DNA of 64,000 nt from Prodigiosinella confusarubida (GTDB lineage Bacteria; Pseudomonadota; Gammaproteobacteria; Enterobacterales; Enterobacteriaceae). The notes beneath the pieces are model-generated. The model had not been told where the DNA came from. It ran no database searches and saw only the letters and a list, made by a program, of their open reading frames with translations. Below are positions 43,946 to 53,016 of this stretch, one piece after another. Position numbers and translations under genes: made by a program. Each line of letters begins with the position of its first letter. Position 1 is the stretch's first letter. The stretch is taken from assembly GCF_002847015.1 (NCBI RefSeq), contig NZ_CP025085.1, positions 1,054,001-1,118,000 of the forward strand, given 5' to 3'.

Positions 43946-45521
43946 GTTATTGCGCGTGGAACAGCTTCAGGTGATCGCCGGGGATTGTACGCTGGTGGAA
44001 GATATTTCGTTCACGCTGAAGAAGGGTGAAGTGCTGGGATTGATTGGGGAATCGGGTGCGGGCAAGTCCACTATCGGACAGGCGATCCTCGGTCATTGCC
44101 GTTATGGAATGCGTATCCGACAGGGGAAAATCTGGTTTCAGGATACCGATCTGGCGACACTTTCCGAACGCCAACTGCGTAAGGTGCGTGGTCAGCGCAT
44201 CGCCTATGTCGCGCAGTCGGCCAGTGCTGCGTTTAACCCGGCGCGTAAAATTGGCGAACAGGTGATTGAGGCGGCGGTACGTCATGGCGTGATGTCGCGC
44301 CAACAGGCGACGGTACAGGCGTTAACACTGTTTAGTCAGTTGTCGCTGCCTGAGCCGGCGGTGTTTTTTCAACGTTATCCGCATCAGGTTTCCGGTGGTC
44401 AGCTACAGCGGGCGATGATCGCGATGGCGATGTGTGCCGGACCGGATCTGATTATTTTCGATGAACCGACCACTGCGCTGGATGTTACCACCCAGCTTGG
44501 CGTGCTGAAAGCGATTGACGACATCATTCGCCTGACCGGTGTCGCGGCGCTTTATATCAGCCATGATCTGGCTGTTGTGGCGCAGATCAGTCATCGGATT
44601 ATGGTGCTGCGGCATGGTCGTCAAGTGGAAACCGCGACAACCGCGCAGTTATTGGCACATCCCACCGAAGACTATACCCGCCAATTATTACAAGCTAAAA
44701 GTGAGCAGAAAATCCCACTGCCACCGCTGAATGATGTGTTGCTGGATATCCGTGGTATTAGTGCCCATTATCAGCAGCAACCGGTGTTGGAAGCTGTTTC
44801 TCTGCAACTGACGCGTGGCCGTACGCTGGCGGTCATTGGTGAGTCCGGGTCGGGTAAATCAACCCTTGGGCGCACGGTATGTGGTTTATTGCCACCGAGT
44901 GCCGGGGAGATCCACCTGAAAGAGGAACGCTTGTCACCGAAGTTGGCGCAGCGTACCCGTCAGCAGTTGCGGTCGATACAGATGATTCATCAGCATCCAG
45001 ACACTGCTTTAAACCCGCGTCTGCCGGTGGAAACACAAATTGAACGGGCGATGGTGTGTCTGAGCGACTTTTCCGCGGCACAGCGGGGTGAACGCGTACG
45101 GGATTTATTACATCAGGTCGGGCTAACAGCTGAACTGGCGGCACGCTACCCGACGTCGCTGTCCGGTGGACAGAAGCAGCGGGTGTGCATTGCTCGGGCG
45201 CTGGCCGCCCAGCCGGAATTGATTATCTGCGATGAACCAACGTCGGCGCTGGATCCGCTGGTGGCGCGTGACGTGCTGGCACTGTTGCGTCAGATTCAGC
45301 AAGAAACTGGCGTATCCTACCTGTTTATCACCCACGATCTGCATGTGGTACGGGAAGTGGCGGACAGCGTGGCGGTGTTGCGTCACGGACGCATTATCCG
45401 CCAGGGGCCGGTTGTCGAAACCCTGGCACCACCGTTGGATGACTACACCCGGCAATTGCTGGTGGCGGTGCCGGAAATGCGCTGTGGTTGGCTACAGGAC
45501 GTGATGACCGCCAGTCAGTAA
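43938..45521 (+). CDS. ABC transporter ATPase with two fused nucleotide-binding domains
   Basis: A 527-residue fusion of DppD-like and DppF-like ATPases, as in YejF or GsiA, that powers the importer. Each half has Walker A (GESGAGKST, about 39; GESGSGKST, about 305), the ABC signature (VSGGQLQR; LSGGQKQR) and Walker B (LIIFDEPT; LIICDEPT) with the H-loop SHD/THD. A GGAGG site 5 nt before the ATG at 43938 decides the start. The gene ends the operon and is convergent with the Anbu gene 19 bp away. Confidence 0.94.
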   Translation: MAELLRVEQLQVIAGDCTLVEDISFTLKKGEVLGLIGESGAGKSTIGQAILGHCRYGMRIRQGKIWFQDTDLATLSERQLRKVRGQRIAYVAQSASAAFNPARKIGEQVIEAAVRHGVMSRQQATVQALTLFSQLSLPEPAVFFQRYPHQVSGGQLQRAMIAMAMCAGPDLIIFDEPTTALDVTTQLGVLKAIDDIIRLTGVAALYISHDLAVVAQISHRIMVLRHGRQVETATTAQLLAHPTEDYTRQLLQAKSEQKIPLPPLNDVLLDIRGISAHYQQQPVLEAVSLQLTRGRTLAVIGESGSGKSTLGRTVCGLLPPSAGEIHLKEERLSPKLAQRTRQQLRSIQMIHQHPDTALNPRLPVETQIERAMVCLSDFSAAQRGERVRDLLHQVGLTAELAARYPTSLSGGQKQRVCIARALAAQPELIICDEPTSALDPLVARDVLALLRQIQQETGVSYLFITHDLHVVREVADSVAVLRHGRIIRQGPVVETLAPPLDDYTRQLLVAVPEMRCGWLQDVMTASQ

Positions 45522-45540
45522 GACTACGTTGGGCGCGATA

Positions 45541-46278
45541 TCAATTGCGCTGATGCGGAAACGGTGGCAACTGGCGGAAGGTGTCTTGTAATCCTTCCGA
45601 CCAGGCTTTGCGGATGGACGCAAAGTAAGGATCATTTTCCGTAATGCGTTGTTGTTCGCCAATGTTAAAGCTGCCGTTCCGGTAAATCATCACGTCTAGC
45701 GGCATACCCACCGACAAATTGCTGCGCAGGGTGGAATCAATGGAAATCAGTGCGCAGCACATCGCTTGCTCTAGTGGCGTGTCGACACGCAGCACCCGGT
45801 CGATAATCGGTTTGCCATATTTGCTTTCGCCAATCTGAAAATAGGGTGTGTCGTGGGTGGACTCAATAAAGTTGCCTTCCGGATAGATATGGAACAGGCG
45901 CGGTTGCTCATCGCCAATCTGCCCGCCCAGTAACAGGTTACAACCGAAATTGGTGGTGCTGCCACTTTGCTGGGACTGGCTATCACGGTGGATTACTTCA
46001 CGTATGGTTTCCCCCACCAGCATGGCGGCATCATAGAGGGAAGCGACCTGCATCAGGTTCGGCGTATGTTGTGTCTGGATACGAACATGAAGCAAACTGA
46101 GGATACTCTGTGTCGTGGCCAGATTGCCTGCGCATTGAATCACCAGCACACGTTCATTTTCATTATGAAAAACATGAAGTTTCTTGAATGTCGCGATGTG
46201 ATCAACACCCGCATTAGTGCGAGAATCTGATGCAAATACCAAACCGTCCGACAGATGCATGGCCACACAGTAGGTCAT
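45541..46278 (-). CDS. Anbu, proteasome-like Ntn hydrolase
   Basis: Anbu (ancestral beta subunit, bacterial proteasome homologue) forms open spiral or lock-washer assemblies of Ntn-hydrolase subunits. The 245-residue protein starts MTYCVAMHLSDGLVFASDSRTN; after Met removal Thr1 would be the nucleophile, with Asp17 (SDSRT) and Lys32 (TFKKLHVF) completing the proteasome-type active site. The substrate and biological role are unknown. It is the last gene of a four-gene operon with transglutaminase-like, alpha-E and circularly permuted ATP-grasp proteins, the usual Anbu neighbourhood, which suggests a linked peptide-synthesis and degradation function. Confidence 0.92.
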   Translation of the reverse strand: MTYCVAMHLSDGLVFASDSRTNAGVDHIATFKKLHVFHNENERVLVIQCAGNLATTQSILSLLHVRIQTQHTPNLMQVASLYDAAMLVGETIREVIHRDSQSQQSGSTTNFGCNLLLGGQIGDEQPRLFHIYPEGNFIESTHDTPYFQIGESKYGKPIIDRVLRVDTPLEQAMCCALISIDSTLRSNLSVGMPLDVMIYRNGSFNIGEQQRITENDPYFASIRKAWSEGLQDTFRQLPPFPHQRN

Positions 46279-46302
46279 AGAGTACCTTTTCGTTAACGAT
46301 GA

Positions 46303-47124
46303 CTATTGCTGTTGTACCTGTTGCTGTCGCTCAAACAGCCGGACCTCAGCTTCGGAAAACATCTCTTCATAACCGCCGCCGAGTCGCGTACCGCGTACCG
46401 GGCAGGCATCCAGATAATCCATACCAATGGCCAGCCGCAGATGTTGATGGAGCTGGCAGGTGTTATTGGTGATATCAAAGCTGTGCCAGCGTTCATTCAA
46501 CCACACTTCTGCCCAGGCGTGCATCGCCACGTGCTGAGTATCCTGACTGTATACATAACCGCTCACATAGCGGGCGGGAATATGCAGGCTGCGACAGCAG
46601 GCCAGAAAAACATGGGTATGATCCTGACAAACCCCTTTTTGCATGGCAAAGGCGCTTGCCGCGGTGTCATGCACCTGCGTGGCGCCAGGAGTATACGGCA
46701 TTTTCAACTGTAATTCCGCCATCAGTTGATGCAGGCTTTCTTCCGCTGCCTGTGGGCGATAGTAACGCTGCGCAAACGCACGGATAGTGCCGTTGGCCTC
46801 CGTCAGTGGCGTGGTGCGCAGGAATACCAATGGCGAGAGCGAATCCGTTTCTCCGCCAGCGTAGGTATCTTCTCTGCTATCGGCGATTTCCACTACACCT
46901 TGAGCATGAATCGTGATGTCATGGTGTGGATGATCGAGTGTCAGTACATGTAGCACGTTGCCATAGGCATCGGTGGTAGCGACAGCGGAGACGGGGAGTG
47001 TCAGTTTCCACTCCTTTATCTGCTGATAGGCGGTATTCTGCGGTGTCAGACGTAGGTACTGGGTGCTGAACTTCACTTCTTCATCATAGCGATAGTGGGT
47101 CAGGTGATTGATGGTAAGCTTCAT
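46303..47124 (-). CDS. Transglutaminase-like cysteine protease of the Anbu operon
   Basis: A 273-residue protein with the bacterial transglutaminase N-terminal beta domain (LTINHLTHYRYDEEVKFSTQYLRLTPQ, about 2-28) and a papain-like core. The triad is visible: Cys in QKGVCQDHTHVF (about 165), His in AMHAWAEVWL (about 205) and Asp in FDITNN (about 221). Such proteins are thought to act as peptidases or amidotransferases. It overlaps the alpha-E gene by 4 bp and precedes the Anbu gene by 24 bp. Confidence 0.9.
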   Translation of the reverse strand: MKLTINHLTHYRYDEEVKFSTQYLRLTPQNTAYQQIKEWKLTLPVSAVATTDAYGNVLHVLTLDHPHHDITIHAQGVVEIADSREDTYAGGETDSLSPLVFLRTTPLTEANGTIRAFAQRYYRPQAAEESLHQLMAELQLKMPYTPGATQVHDTAASAFAMQKGVCQDHTHVFLACCRSLHIPARYVSGYVYSQDTQHVAMHAWAEVWLNERWHSFDITNNTCQLHQHLRLAIGMDYLDACPVRGTRLGGGYEEMFSEAEVRLFERQQQVQQQ

Positions 47125-48050
47125 AACGCCTCCAGATAGGTATGACGAATACTATCCGCCAGCTCGTTGATATTACTGAGAAAATTATTCAGGTAAGTTT
47201 GCAGATCTTCCGCCATGATGTCGTCCAGCGTGCTGAAACGCAGCGCTACGTTCAACTGGTGGGCAAGGCGTTGGGGAACCCGGGCGCGTTCACTGCCGAT
47301 GGCTTCCAACTGCTGAACCAGATCGCTGACGCAGGCTCGCAATGATCGCGGCACGTCGTTACGCAGTACCAGTAGTTCGGTCACGGTTTCTCGGCTGACC
47401 GGCTGGCGATAGATGCTGTTGTAGGCTTCACGAGCGCTCACGGCCCTCAGCAGCGTATCTAACCGGTAATATTCCCGTACCGGATCAGGATCGTTATTCA
47501 ATTGCTGATCTTTGATGCTGAGCAGTTGTGCGGTGGCATAAGCACGTTCAATCAGTGTACCGAGGCGGATAAAGCACTGCGCATCGTTACGCAGCAATGT
47601 GCCGAACATGGCGCCGCGGAACAGATGGGCACGCTCTTTTACCCAGTCAAAGAAGGCGTCTACGCCGATTTTATCCACGCCCTGATGACGCAGATGGCGA
47701 ATATCAATACGGGTGGTGTTAATGCATTCCCACACTTCAGACGACAGGCTACCGCGTACCGCGTGGGCGTTGTTCCAGGCCATTTCGATGCAACTGTAAA
47801 TGCTGCTGGGGTTATGGCTGTCGAGAGCAAAAAAGTTCAGCAGATTATCCATGGAAAACCGGGTGTAATGCTGCTGAAACAGCTCATGGGTATAGGTCAG
47901 ATTCAGCGGTAACGCCAGATCGCGTTGCTGCTGGCTGTGGCGCGGCATCATGGATAGCTTGTAAGTCACATCCAGTACGCGGGCGAAACTCTCGGCTCGC
48001 TCCAGATAACGGGCCATCCAATACAGTTCACTGGCTGTACGGCTTAGCAT
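47121..48050 (-). CDS. Alpha-E domain protein (DUF403)
   Basis: A 309-residue, mostly helical protein of the alpha-E family (MLSRTASELYWMARYLERAESFARVLDV at the start; SIYSCIEMAWNNAHAVRGSLSSEVWECIN, about 82-110). No catalytic function is known; it always accompanies the circularly permuted ATP-grasp protein and is thought to be its partner. The conserved YWxxRYxERAE and NAxxxRxxxSxExW motifs are present. It overlaps the upstream ATP-grasp gene by 7 bp and the downstream gene by 4 bp. Confidence 0.92.
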   Translation of the reverse strand: MLSRTASELYWMARYLERAESFARVLDVTYKLSMMPRHSQQQRDLALPLNLTYTHELFQQHYTRFSMDNLLNFFALDSHNPSSIYSCIEMAWNNAHAVRGSLSSEVWECINTTRIDIRHLRHQGVDKIGVDAFFDWVKERAHLFRGAMFGTLLRNDAQCFIRLGTLIERAYATAQLLSIKDQQLNNDPDPVREYYRLDTLLRAVSAREAYNSIYRQPVSRETVTELLVLRNDVPRSLRACVSDLVQQLEAIGSERARVPQRLAHQLNVALRFSTLDDIMAEDLQTYLNNFLSNINELADSIRHTYLEAL

Positions 48051-49489
48051 GATTCGTCCTCCTCCATGACCCAGGTATCTTTGGTGCCACCACCTTGTGA
48101 GGAGTTCACCACCAGCGAGCCTTCCGTCAGTGCGACACGAGTCAACCCGCCGGGGATCAACCGGATCTCCTCGCCGGAGAGCGCGAATGGCCGCAGGTCG
48201 ATATGGCGCGGAGCCAGTCCTTCATCTACAAAAGTGGGGCAGGTGGAAAGCGCCAACGTTTCCTGGGCAATGTAGTGGTGCGGGTTGGCCAGCAACCGTA
48301 GCCGGAAGTCTTCTATTTGCTGATGCGTGGCGCAGGGACCAACCAGCATGCCGTAACCGCCAGCGCCATGGACTTCCTTCACCACCATGCTGGCCAGATT
48401 ATCGAGTACATAGCGTAAATCTTCAGCGTTGCGGCACTGCCAGGTGGGAATATTGCCCAGAATCGGTTCTTCGGATAGGTAAAAACGGATCATCTCCGGT
48501 ACATACGGATAGATGGATTTGTCATCAGCCACGCCGGTGCCGATGGCATTGGCCAGCACCACGCCACCGGTGCGATACACCGACAACAAACCCGGTACGC
48601 CGAGCATTGAATCGGTGCGGAATGCCAGTGGGTCGAGGAAGTCATCGTCGATGCGGCGATAGATGACATCCACCTGACAAGGGCCTTCGGTGGTGCGCAT
48701 ATAGACTGCGCCTTCTTTCACGAACAGATCGGCGCTCTCCACCAGCTCAACGCCCATCTGCTGGGCTAGAAAACTGTGCTCAAAATAGGCGCTGTTAAAA
48801 CGCCCCGGAGTCATCACCACGACGGTTGGATCGTCCACCGGCGTGCTTTCACGCAAGGTTTGCAGCAGATAGCTGGGATAACGCTCTACCGGTGCAATAT
48901 GTTGCCTGGCAAACAGATCCGGATACAACCGCATCATCATCTTGCGGTTTTCCAGCATGTAAGACACCCCGGACGGCGTGCGCAGATTATCTTCCAGCAC
49001 GTAATAATGACCGTCGCTGTTGCGCACCATGTCGATACCGGTGATATGGGCATAGATGTTGTTGTGCAAATCCACGCCCTGCATGCAGGGTTGGTACTGA
49101 TCGTTAGCCAGCACTTGCTCGGCAGGAATAATACCCGCCCTGAGAATATGCTGCTGGTGATAGATATCGTACAGAAAGGCATTGAGCGCTTTGACCCGCT
49201 GGCGGATGCCACGATCGAGCATGCGCCATTCATGGGCGGGAATAATGCGCGGGACGCTGTCGAAAGGAATCAGGCGCTCGGTTCCGCCCTCTTCGCCATA
49301 GACATTGAACGTAATGCCGACCCGATGAAACAGCAGCTCTGCTTGCTCCTTTTTCTGCTTGATGGCCTGTTGGTCGGTTTGTTGCAGCCATTGCCAGTAC
49401 GCGTCGTATTGCTGGCGTTGTGTGCCTTCTGCGGTGAGCATCTCATCGTAGTAAGGCGTGGTTGGAAGCGTTATTTTTATCATTGTCAT
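48044..49489 (-). CDS. Circularly permuted ATP-grasp ligase of the Anbu operon
   Basis: A 481-residue protein of the circularly permuted ATP-grasp type (formerly DUF404/DUF407), predicted to form peptide-like amide bonds with ATP. Family features include VYGEEGGTERLIPFDSVPRIIPAHEW (about 58-83), YYVLEDNLRTPSGVSYMLENR (about 158-178), NAIGTGVADDKSIY and VVKEVHGAGGYGMLVGP. First gene of the operon. The start may be M1 or the third codon. The product it makes is unknown; related clusters have been proposed to make and degrade a small peptide or peptide tag. Confidence 0.92.
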   Translation of the reverse strand: MTMIKITLPTTPYYDEMLTAEGTQRQQYDAYWQWLQQTDQQAIKQKKEQAELLFHRVGITFNVYGEEGGTERLIPFDSVPRIIPAHEWRMLDRGIRQRVKALNAFLYDIYHQQHILRAGIIPAEQVLANDQYQPCMQGVDLHNNIYAHITGIDMVRNSDGHYYVLEDNLRTPSGVSYMLENRKMMMRLYPDLFARQHIAPVERYPSYLLQTLRESTPVDDPTVVVMTPGRFNSAYFEHSFLAQQMGVELVESADLFVKEGAVYMRTTEGPCQVDVIYRRIDDDFLDPLAFRTDSMLGVPGLLSVYRTGGVVLANAIGTGVADDKSIYPYVPEMIRFYLSEEPILGNIPTWQCRNAEDLRYVLDNLASMVVKEVHGAGGYGMLVGPCATHQQIEDFRLRLLANPHHYIAQETLALSTCPTFVDEGLAPRHIDLRPFALSGEEIRLIPGGLTRVALTEGSLVVNSSQGGGTKDTWVMEEDESC

Positions 49490-49863
49490 CCTCTGGCATC
49501 ACGCTTGATGAAGATACAACTGAAATGCAGAAAGCATGCCAGCGTGGCAAATGACGTACTTATCGCTGGGGACGAGGGTATTTTTGCACCTGATTGGTGC
49601 CGGTACGGCGATCACTGCGCCATAGTGGTGTTGTCCGGTGGGAATAGACGGCGCTGATAGTGCGAAGAGGGCAATGAGTGCACCGTATGAGGATGAGCTG
49701 ATGAGCCTACCCGAATTTAGTGTTATTCGACTGCCGACTTGACTGGGGAACGCGTGACATCGCCATGTAATCGGGGGGCTGCTGCCTTCCCCTTGTGAAG
49801 GGGAAGGGTTGGACGGGGTCGGAACGCGCGAGAAGTGCCGCTGCCCCTGTGATGCGAGACAAA
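49490..49863. other. Intergenic region between the Anbu operon and ridA
   Basis: This 374-bp spacer should hold the promoter of the Anbu operon. The only structure recognised is a REP-like palindrome at 49785-49807. No ORF with support. Confidence 0.5.
49785..49807. repeat. REP-like palindrome
   Basis: CCTTCCCCTT and AAGGGGAAGG form a perfect 10-bp stem with loop GTG, continuing into GGTTGGACGGGGT. This pattern recalls dispersed extragenic palindromes of enterobacteria. There is no T-tract, so it is not a typical terminator. Confidence 0.55.
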
Positions 49864-50250
49864 TTAGCCACGCACAGCGATGGCTTCTATTTCTATTTTC
49901 ACGTCTTTTGGCAGACGAGCGACTTCTACACAGGAACGAGCCGGGAACGGCGCATTATGTTCAGTAAAGAAGGCCTCGTAGGTGGCGTTAACCGTGGCGA
50001 AATCGTTAAGATCTTTTACAAATACGGTGGTTTTAACGATATCAGACACTTTCAGACCGGCAGCTTCCACAATCGCCTTGACGTTTTCCAGTGATTGACG
50101 CGCTTGCGCGGATATGTCGTCGGATACCAGACCGGTTTTCGGGTCTACCGGAATCTGACCGGACGTGAATATCATGCTGCCGAGGTCAACACCCTGAACG
50201 TAAGGGCCAATCGCTGCCGGAGCCTGTTCCGTACTGATAATGCGTGACAT
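49864..50250 (-). CDS. ridA: Reactive enamine/imine deaminase RidA
   Basis: RidA hydrolyses 2-aminoacrylate and related enamines released by PLP enzymes, protecting PLP enzymes from damage. The 128-residue protein has the family signature (TSGQIPVDPKTG, about 29-40; FPARSCVEVARLPKDVKIEIEAIA, about 101-124) with the substrate Arg of PARS. It lies after pyrI, as in E. coli. Confidence 0.97.
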   Translation of the reverse strand: MSRIISTEQAPAAIGPYVQGVDLGSMIFTSGQIPVDPKTGLVSDDISAQARQSLENVKAIVEAAGLKVSDIVKTTVFVKDLNDFATVNATYEAFFTEHNAPFPARSCVEVARLPKDVKIEIEAIAVRG

Positions 50251-50340
50251 ATTTTCTCCTGATTAAGTCTGAATGAACGCGAACGCTTTTTTTCCAAAAA
50301 GCCGGGTACCACGCCATTCTACCTCGTGAGCCGTCAGGCA

Positions 50341-50374
50341 AAGCAATACCTTTCTGATATTTCTGGTATTGCTT
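50341..50374 (-). other. Hairpin between pyrI and ridA
   Basis: AAGCAATACC and GGTATTGCTT make a perfect 10-bp stem around a 14-nt loop just after the pyrI stop. No T-tract follows in the direction of transcription, so it may be an RNA-stability or processing hairpin rather than a terminator. Confidence 0.45.
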
Positions 50375-50384
50375 GCTCGCTAAC

Positions 50385-50870
<486 letters not shown>

Positions 50871-51806
50871 TTACAGAACCAGTTCGCTGTTTAAAACCAA
50901 TGCCAACAGGGCTTGGCGCGCATAGATACCGTTACCGGTCTGCTGGAAATAATGGGCGTAAGGTGTACTGTCAACATCGGTGGTGATTTCGTCAATACGC
51001 GGCAGCGGATGCAGTACTTTCAGATTATCGCGGGCATTGGCGAGGTCGGCCGCGCGCAGAATGAACTGTGATTTGATGTTGATATATTCAGACGGATCCA
51101 GCCGTTCTTTCTGCACTCGGGTCATGTAAAGAATATCCACCTGTGGCACGACTTCTTCAATGCTGTCATGCAAGCTGTAGGCGATATTTTTTTCTTCCAG
51201 CATCTGCAGGATGTAGTCCGGCATCGCCAGTGCTCCAGGGGCGATGAAGTAGAAACGGTTGCCATCAAATTTGGCCAGCGCCTGAGTCAGCGAATGCACG
51301 GTGCGCCCGTATTTCAGGTCACCGACCATGGCGATATTGATACTGTTCAGACGGCCCTGGGTTTCCTGAATGGTGAACAGGTCGAGCAGGGTCTGAGACG
51401 GGTGCTGATTGGCACCGTCGCCCGCGTTGAGTACCGGTATGCCGTTGGAAAACTGACTTGCCAGCCGCGCGGCGCCCTCTTGTGGATGACGCATCACAAT
51501 GGCATCCACGTAGTTACTGATGACCGAAATGGTATCCGCCAGCGTTTCCCCTTTCTTGCCTAACGAGGTATTGCTGCTGTCGGCGAAGCCGACCACGGAC
51601 GCGCCCAAACGGTGCATGGCAGTTTCAAATGACAGGCGGGTGCGGGTTGATGCTTCAAAGAAGCAACTGGCAATCACTTTATGTTTTAACAGCTCCGGTT
51701 GCGGGTTGGCTTTCAGGCTGGCTGCCACTTTCAGCGTCAGTTCCAGATCGTCCCGGCTGAGATCATTAATCGAGATGATGTGTCTTTTATAAAGCGGATT
51801 GACCAT
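50871..51806 (-). CDS. pyrB: Aspartate carbamoyltransferase catalytic chain
   Basis: PyrB condenses aspartate and carbamoyl phosphate, the committed step of pyrimidine synthesis. The 311-residue protein carries the carbamoyl-phosphate motif STRTRLSFE (about 53-61), the [12 protein letters not shown] loop with Lys and HPLPRIDEI near the C-terminus. The ATG at 51804-51806 (MVNPLYKRH) matches the E. coli N-terminus; the frame stays open upstream without support. Expression should depend on the pyrL attenuator directly upstream. Confidence 0.97.
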   Translation of the reverse strand: MVNPLYKRHIISINDLSRDDLELTLKVAASLKANPQPELLKHKVIASCFFEASTRTRLSFETAMHRLGASVVGFADSSNTSLGKKGETLADTISVISNYVDAIVMRHPQEGAARLASQFSNGIPVLNAGDGANQHPSQTLLDLFTIQETQGRLNSINIAMVGDLKYGRTVHSLTQALAKFDGNRFYFIAPGALAMPDYILQMLEEKNIAYSLHDSIEEVVPQVDILYMTRVQKERLDPSEYINIKSQFILRAADLANARDNLKVLHPLPRIDEITTDVDSTPYAHYFQQTGNGIYARQALLALVLNSELVL

Positions 51807-51866
51807 TTGGTTATTCTCCCCACAGTTAGGCATGGTAAACAGAAATTTTTGCCGCCTGCGACAGGC

Positions 51867-51898
51867 AAAAAAAAACCCCTTCAACGAGGGGTTTTTTT
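51867..51898 (-). terminator. pyrBI attenuator
   Basis: On the minus strand AAAACCCC and GGGGTTTT flank TCGTTGAA, followed by a run of T (TTTTTTTTT). The pyrL stop codon (TGA, 51881-51883) lies inside the hairpin, so a ribosome following closely behind polymerase would block it. This is the UTP-sensitive attenuation arrangement known from E. coli pyrBI. Confidence 0.9.
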
Positions 51899-51991
51899 CA
51901 ACAATCGGTAAGGCAACGGAAGGAAAAACGCCGGCTGGCTGCCGGATGGCAGTTGCGGTTGATGACCCACAAAAACAGCAGCGTTAAACAT
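51881..51991 (-). CDS. pyrL: pyrBI leader peptide
   Basis: A 36-codon leader peptide ([12 protein letters not shown]..., ending LLKKTPR) whose gene runs into the attenuator hairpin. GGGAGGGG precedes the ATG. The mRNA between start and hairpin contains a U-rich pause region (UUUUUCCUUCC, around 51920-51935), expected to slow polymerase when UTP is low. It is shorter than the 44-residue E. coli peptide and not similar at its start, but the position and the PLPYRLLKK-type ending resemble it. Confidence 0.8.
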   Translation of the reverse strand: MFNAAVFVGHQPQLPSGSQPAFFLPLPYRLLKKTPR

Positions 51992-52204
51992 GTCCCCTCC
52001 CGGCAAATTGTCCGAAATTATACGCGCAGGGAACGCTAATTCAAGCGGAAAACGCGATTTTTCGCGCATGGCAATCGGTTGCGATAGGTGCGCTCGCCAA
52101 TGCTGGGCGGCATGGTTTGTGTCTGAAATTAAAATGGCAGTCTCGTCACTTTTTGGCCGTGGCCGGCTGGCGGCTGAAACGGAGGAGGAGTATAAATGCC
52201 GTAA

Positions 52205-52702
<498 letters not shown>

Positions 52703-52713
52703 TCTTCCTCCAG

Positions 52714-52737
52714 GGCGCTGCGGCGCCTTTCTTTTTT
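52714..52737 (+). terminator. Intrinsic terminator after yjgK
   Basis: GGCGC and GCGCC form a short stem with loop TGCG, followed by TTTCTTTTTT, 12 bp after the yjgK stop. Confidence 0.75.
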
Positions 52738-52923
52738 GTCATTTCCCCGTCTCTGTTCTCCTTGTGTTGCAGCGTTTCCTTCAGATATAGCTGGCTATTG
52801 ACCCGACACCGATCGGTTAAAAACCGGATACCTGACCGGTGTGAATGCTGTGACGCTTTAATACTTTTTCTCTCCGGAAATCTTTGGATGTGATCTGCGC
52901 CAAAGATCGCGTAGCGGATCAAT

Positions 52924-52937
52924 TAAAACCGGTTGCG
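52924..52937. promoter_or_regulatory. Second AscG-type operator (weaker)
   Basis: TAAAACCGGTTGCG matches the AscG-type palindrome at 11 of 14 positions. Its centre is 37 bp from that of the perfect site, allowing paired repressor binding. Confidence 0.5.
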
Positions 52938-52960
52938 GAATAGTGGTGCTTCAGGCAGCC

Positions 52961-52974
52961 TGAAACCGGTTTCA
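52961..52974. promoter_or_regulatory. AscG-type operator before the beta-glucoside PTS gene
   Basis: TGAAACCGGTTTCA is a perfect 14-bp palindrome 42 bp before the PTS gene and equals the operator described for the LacI-family repressor AscG of E. coli. The 314-bp spacer 52703-53016 otherwise holds the yjgK terminator and the second operator. No antiterminator-type (BglG/RAT) signal was recognised. Confidence 0.7.
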
Positions 52975-53016
52975 TTATCATGGCGACAGATCATCAGTAA
53001 TCAAAAAGGTGACACT

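Noticed and set aside
49781-49821. Palindrome considered as terminator of ridA or the Anbu operon
   Set aside because: No T-tract follows on either strand, and it is upstream of the Anbu operon; a REP-like repeat fits better.
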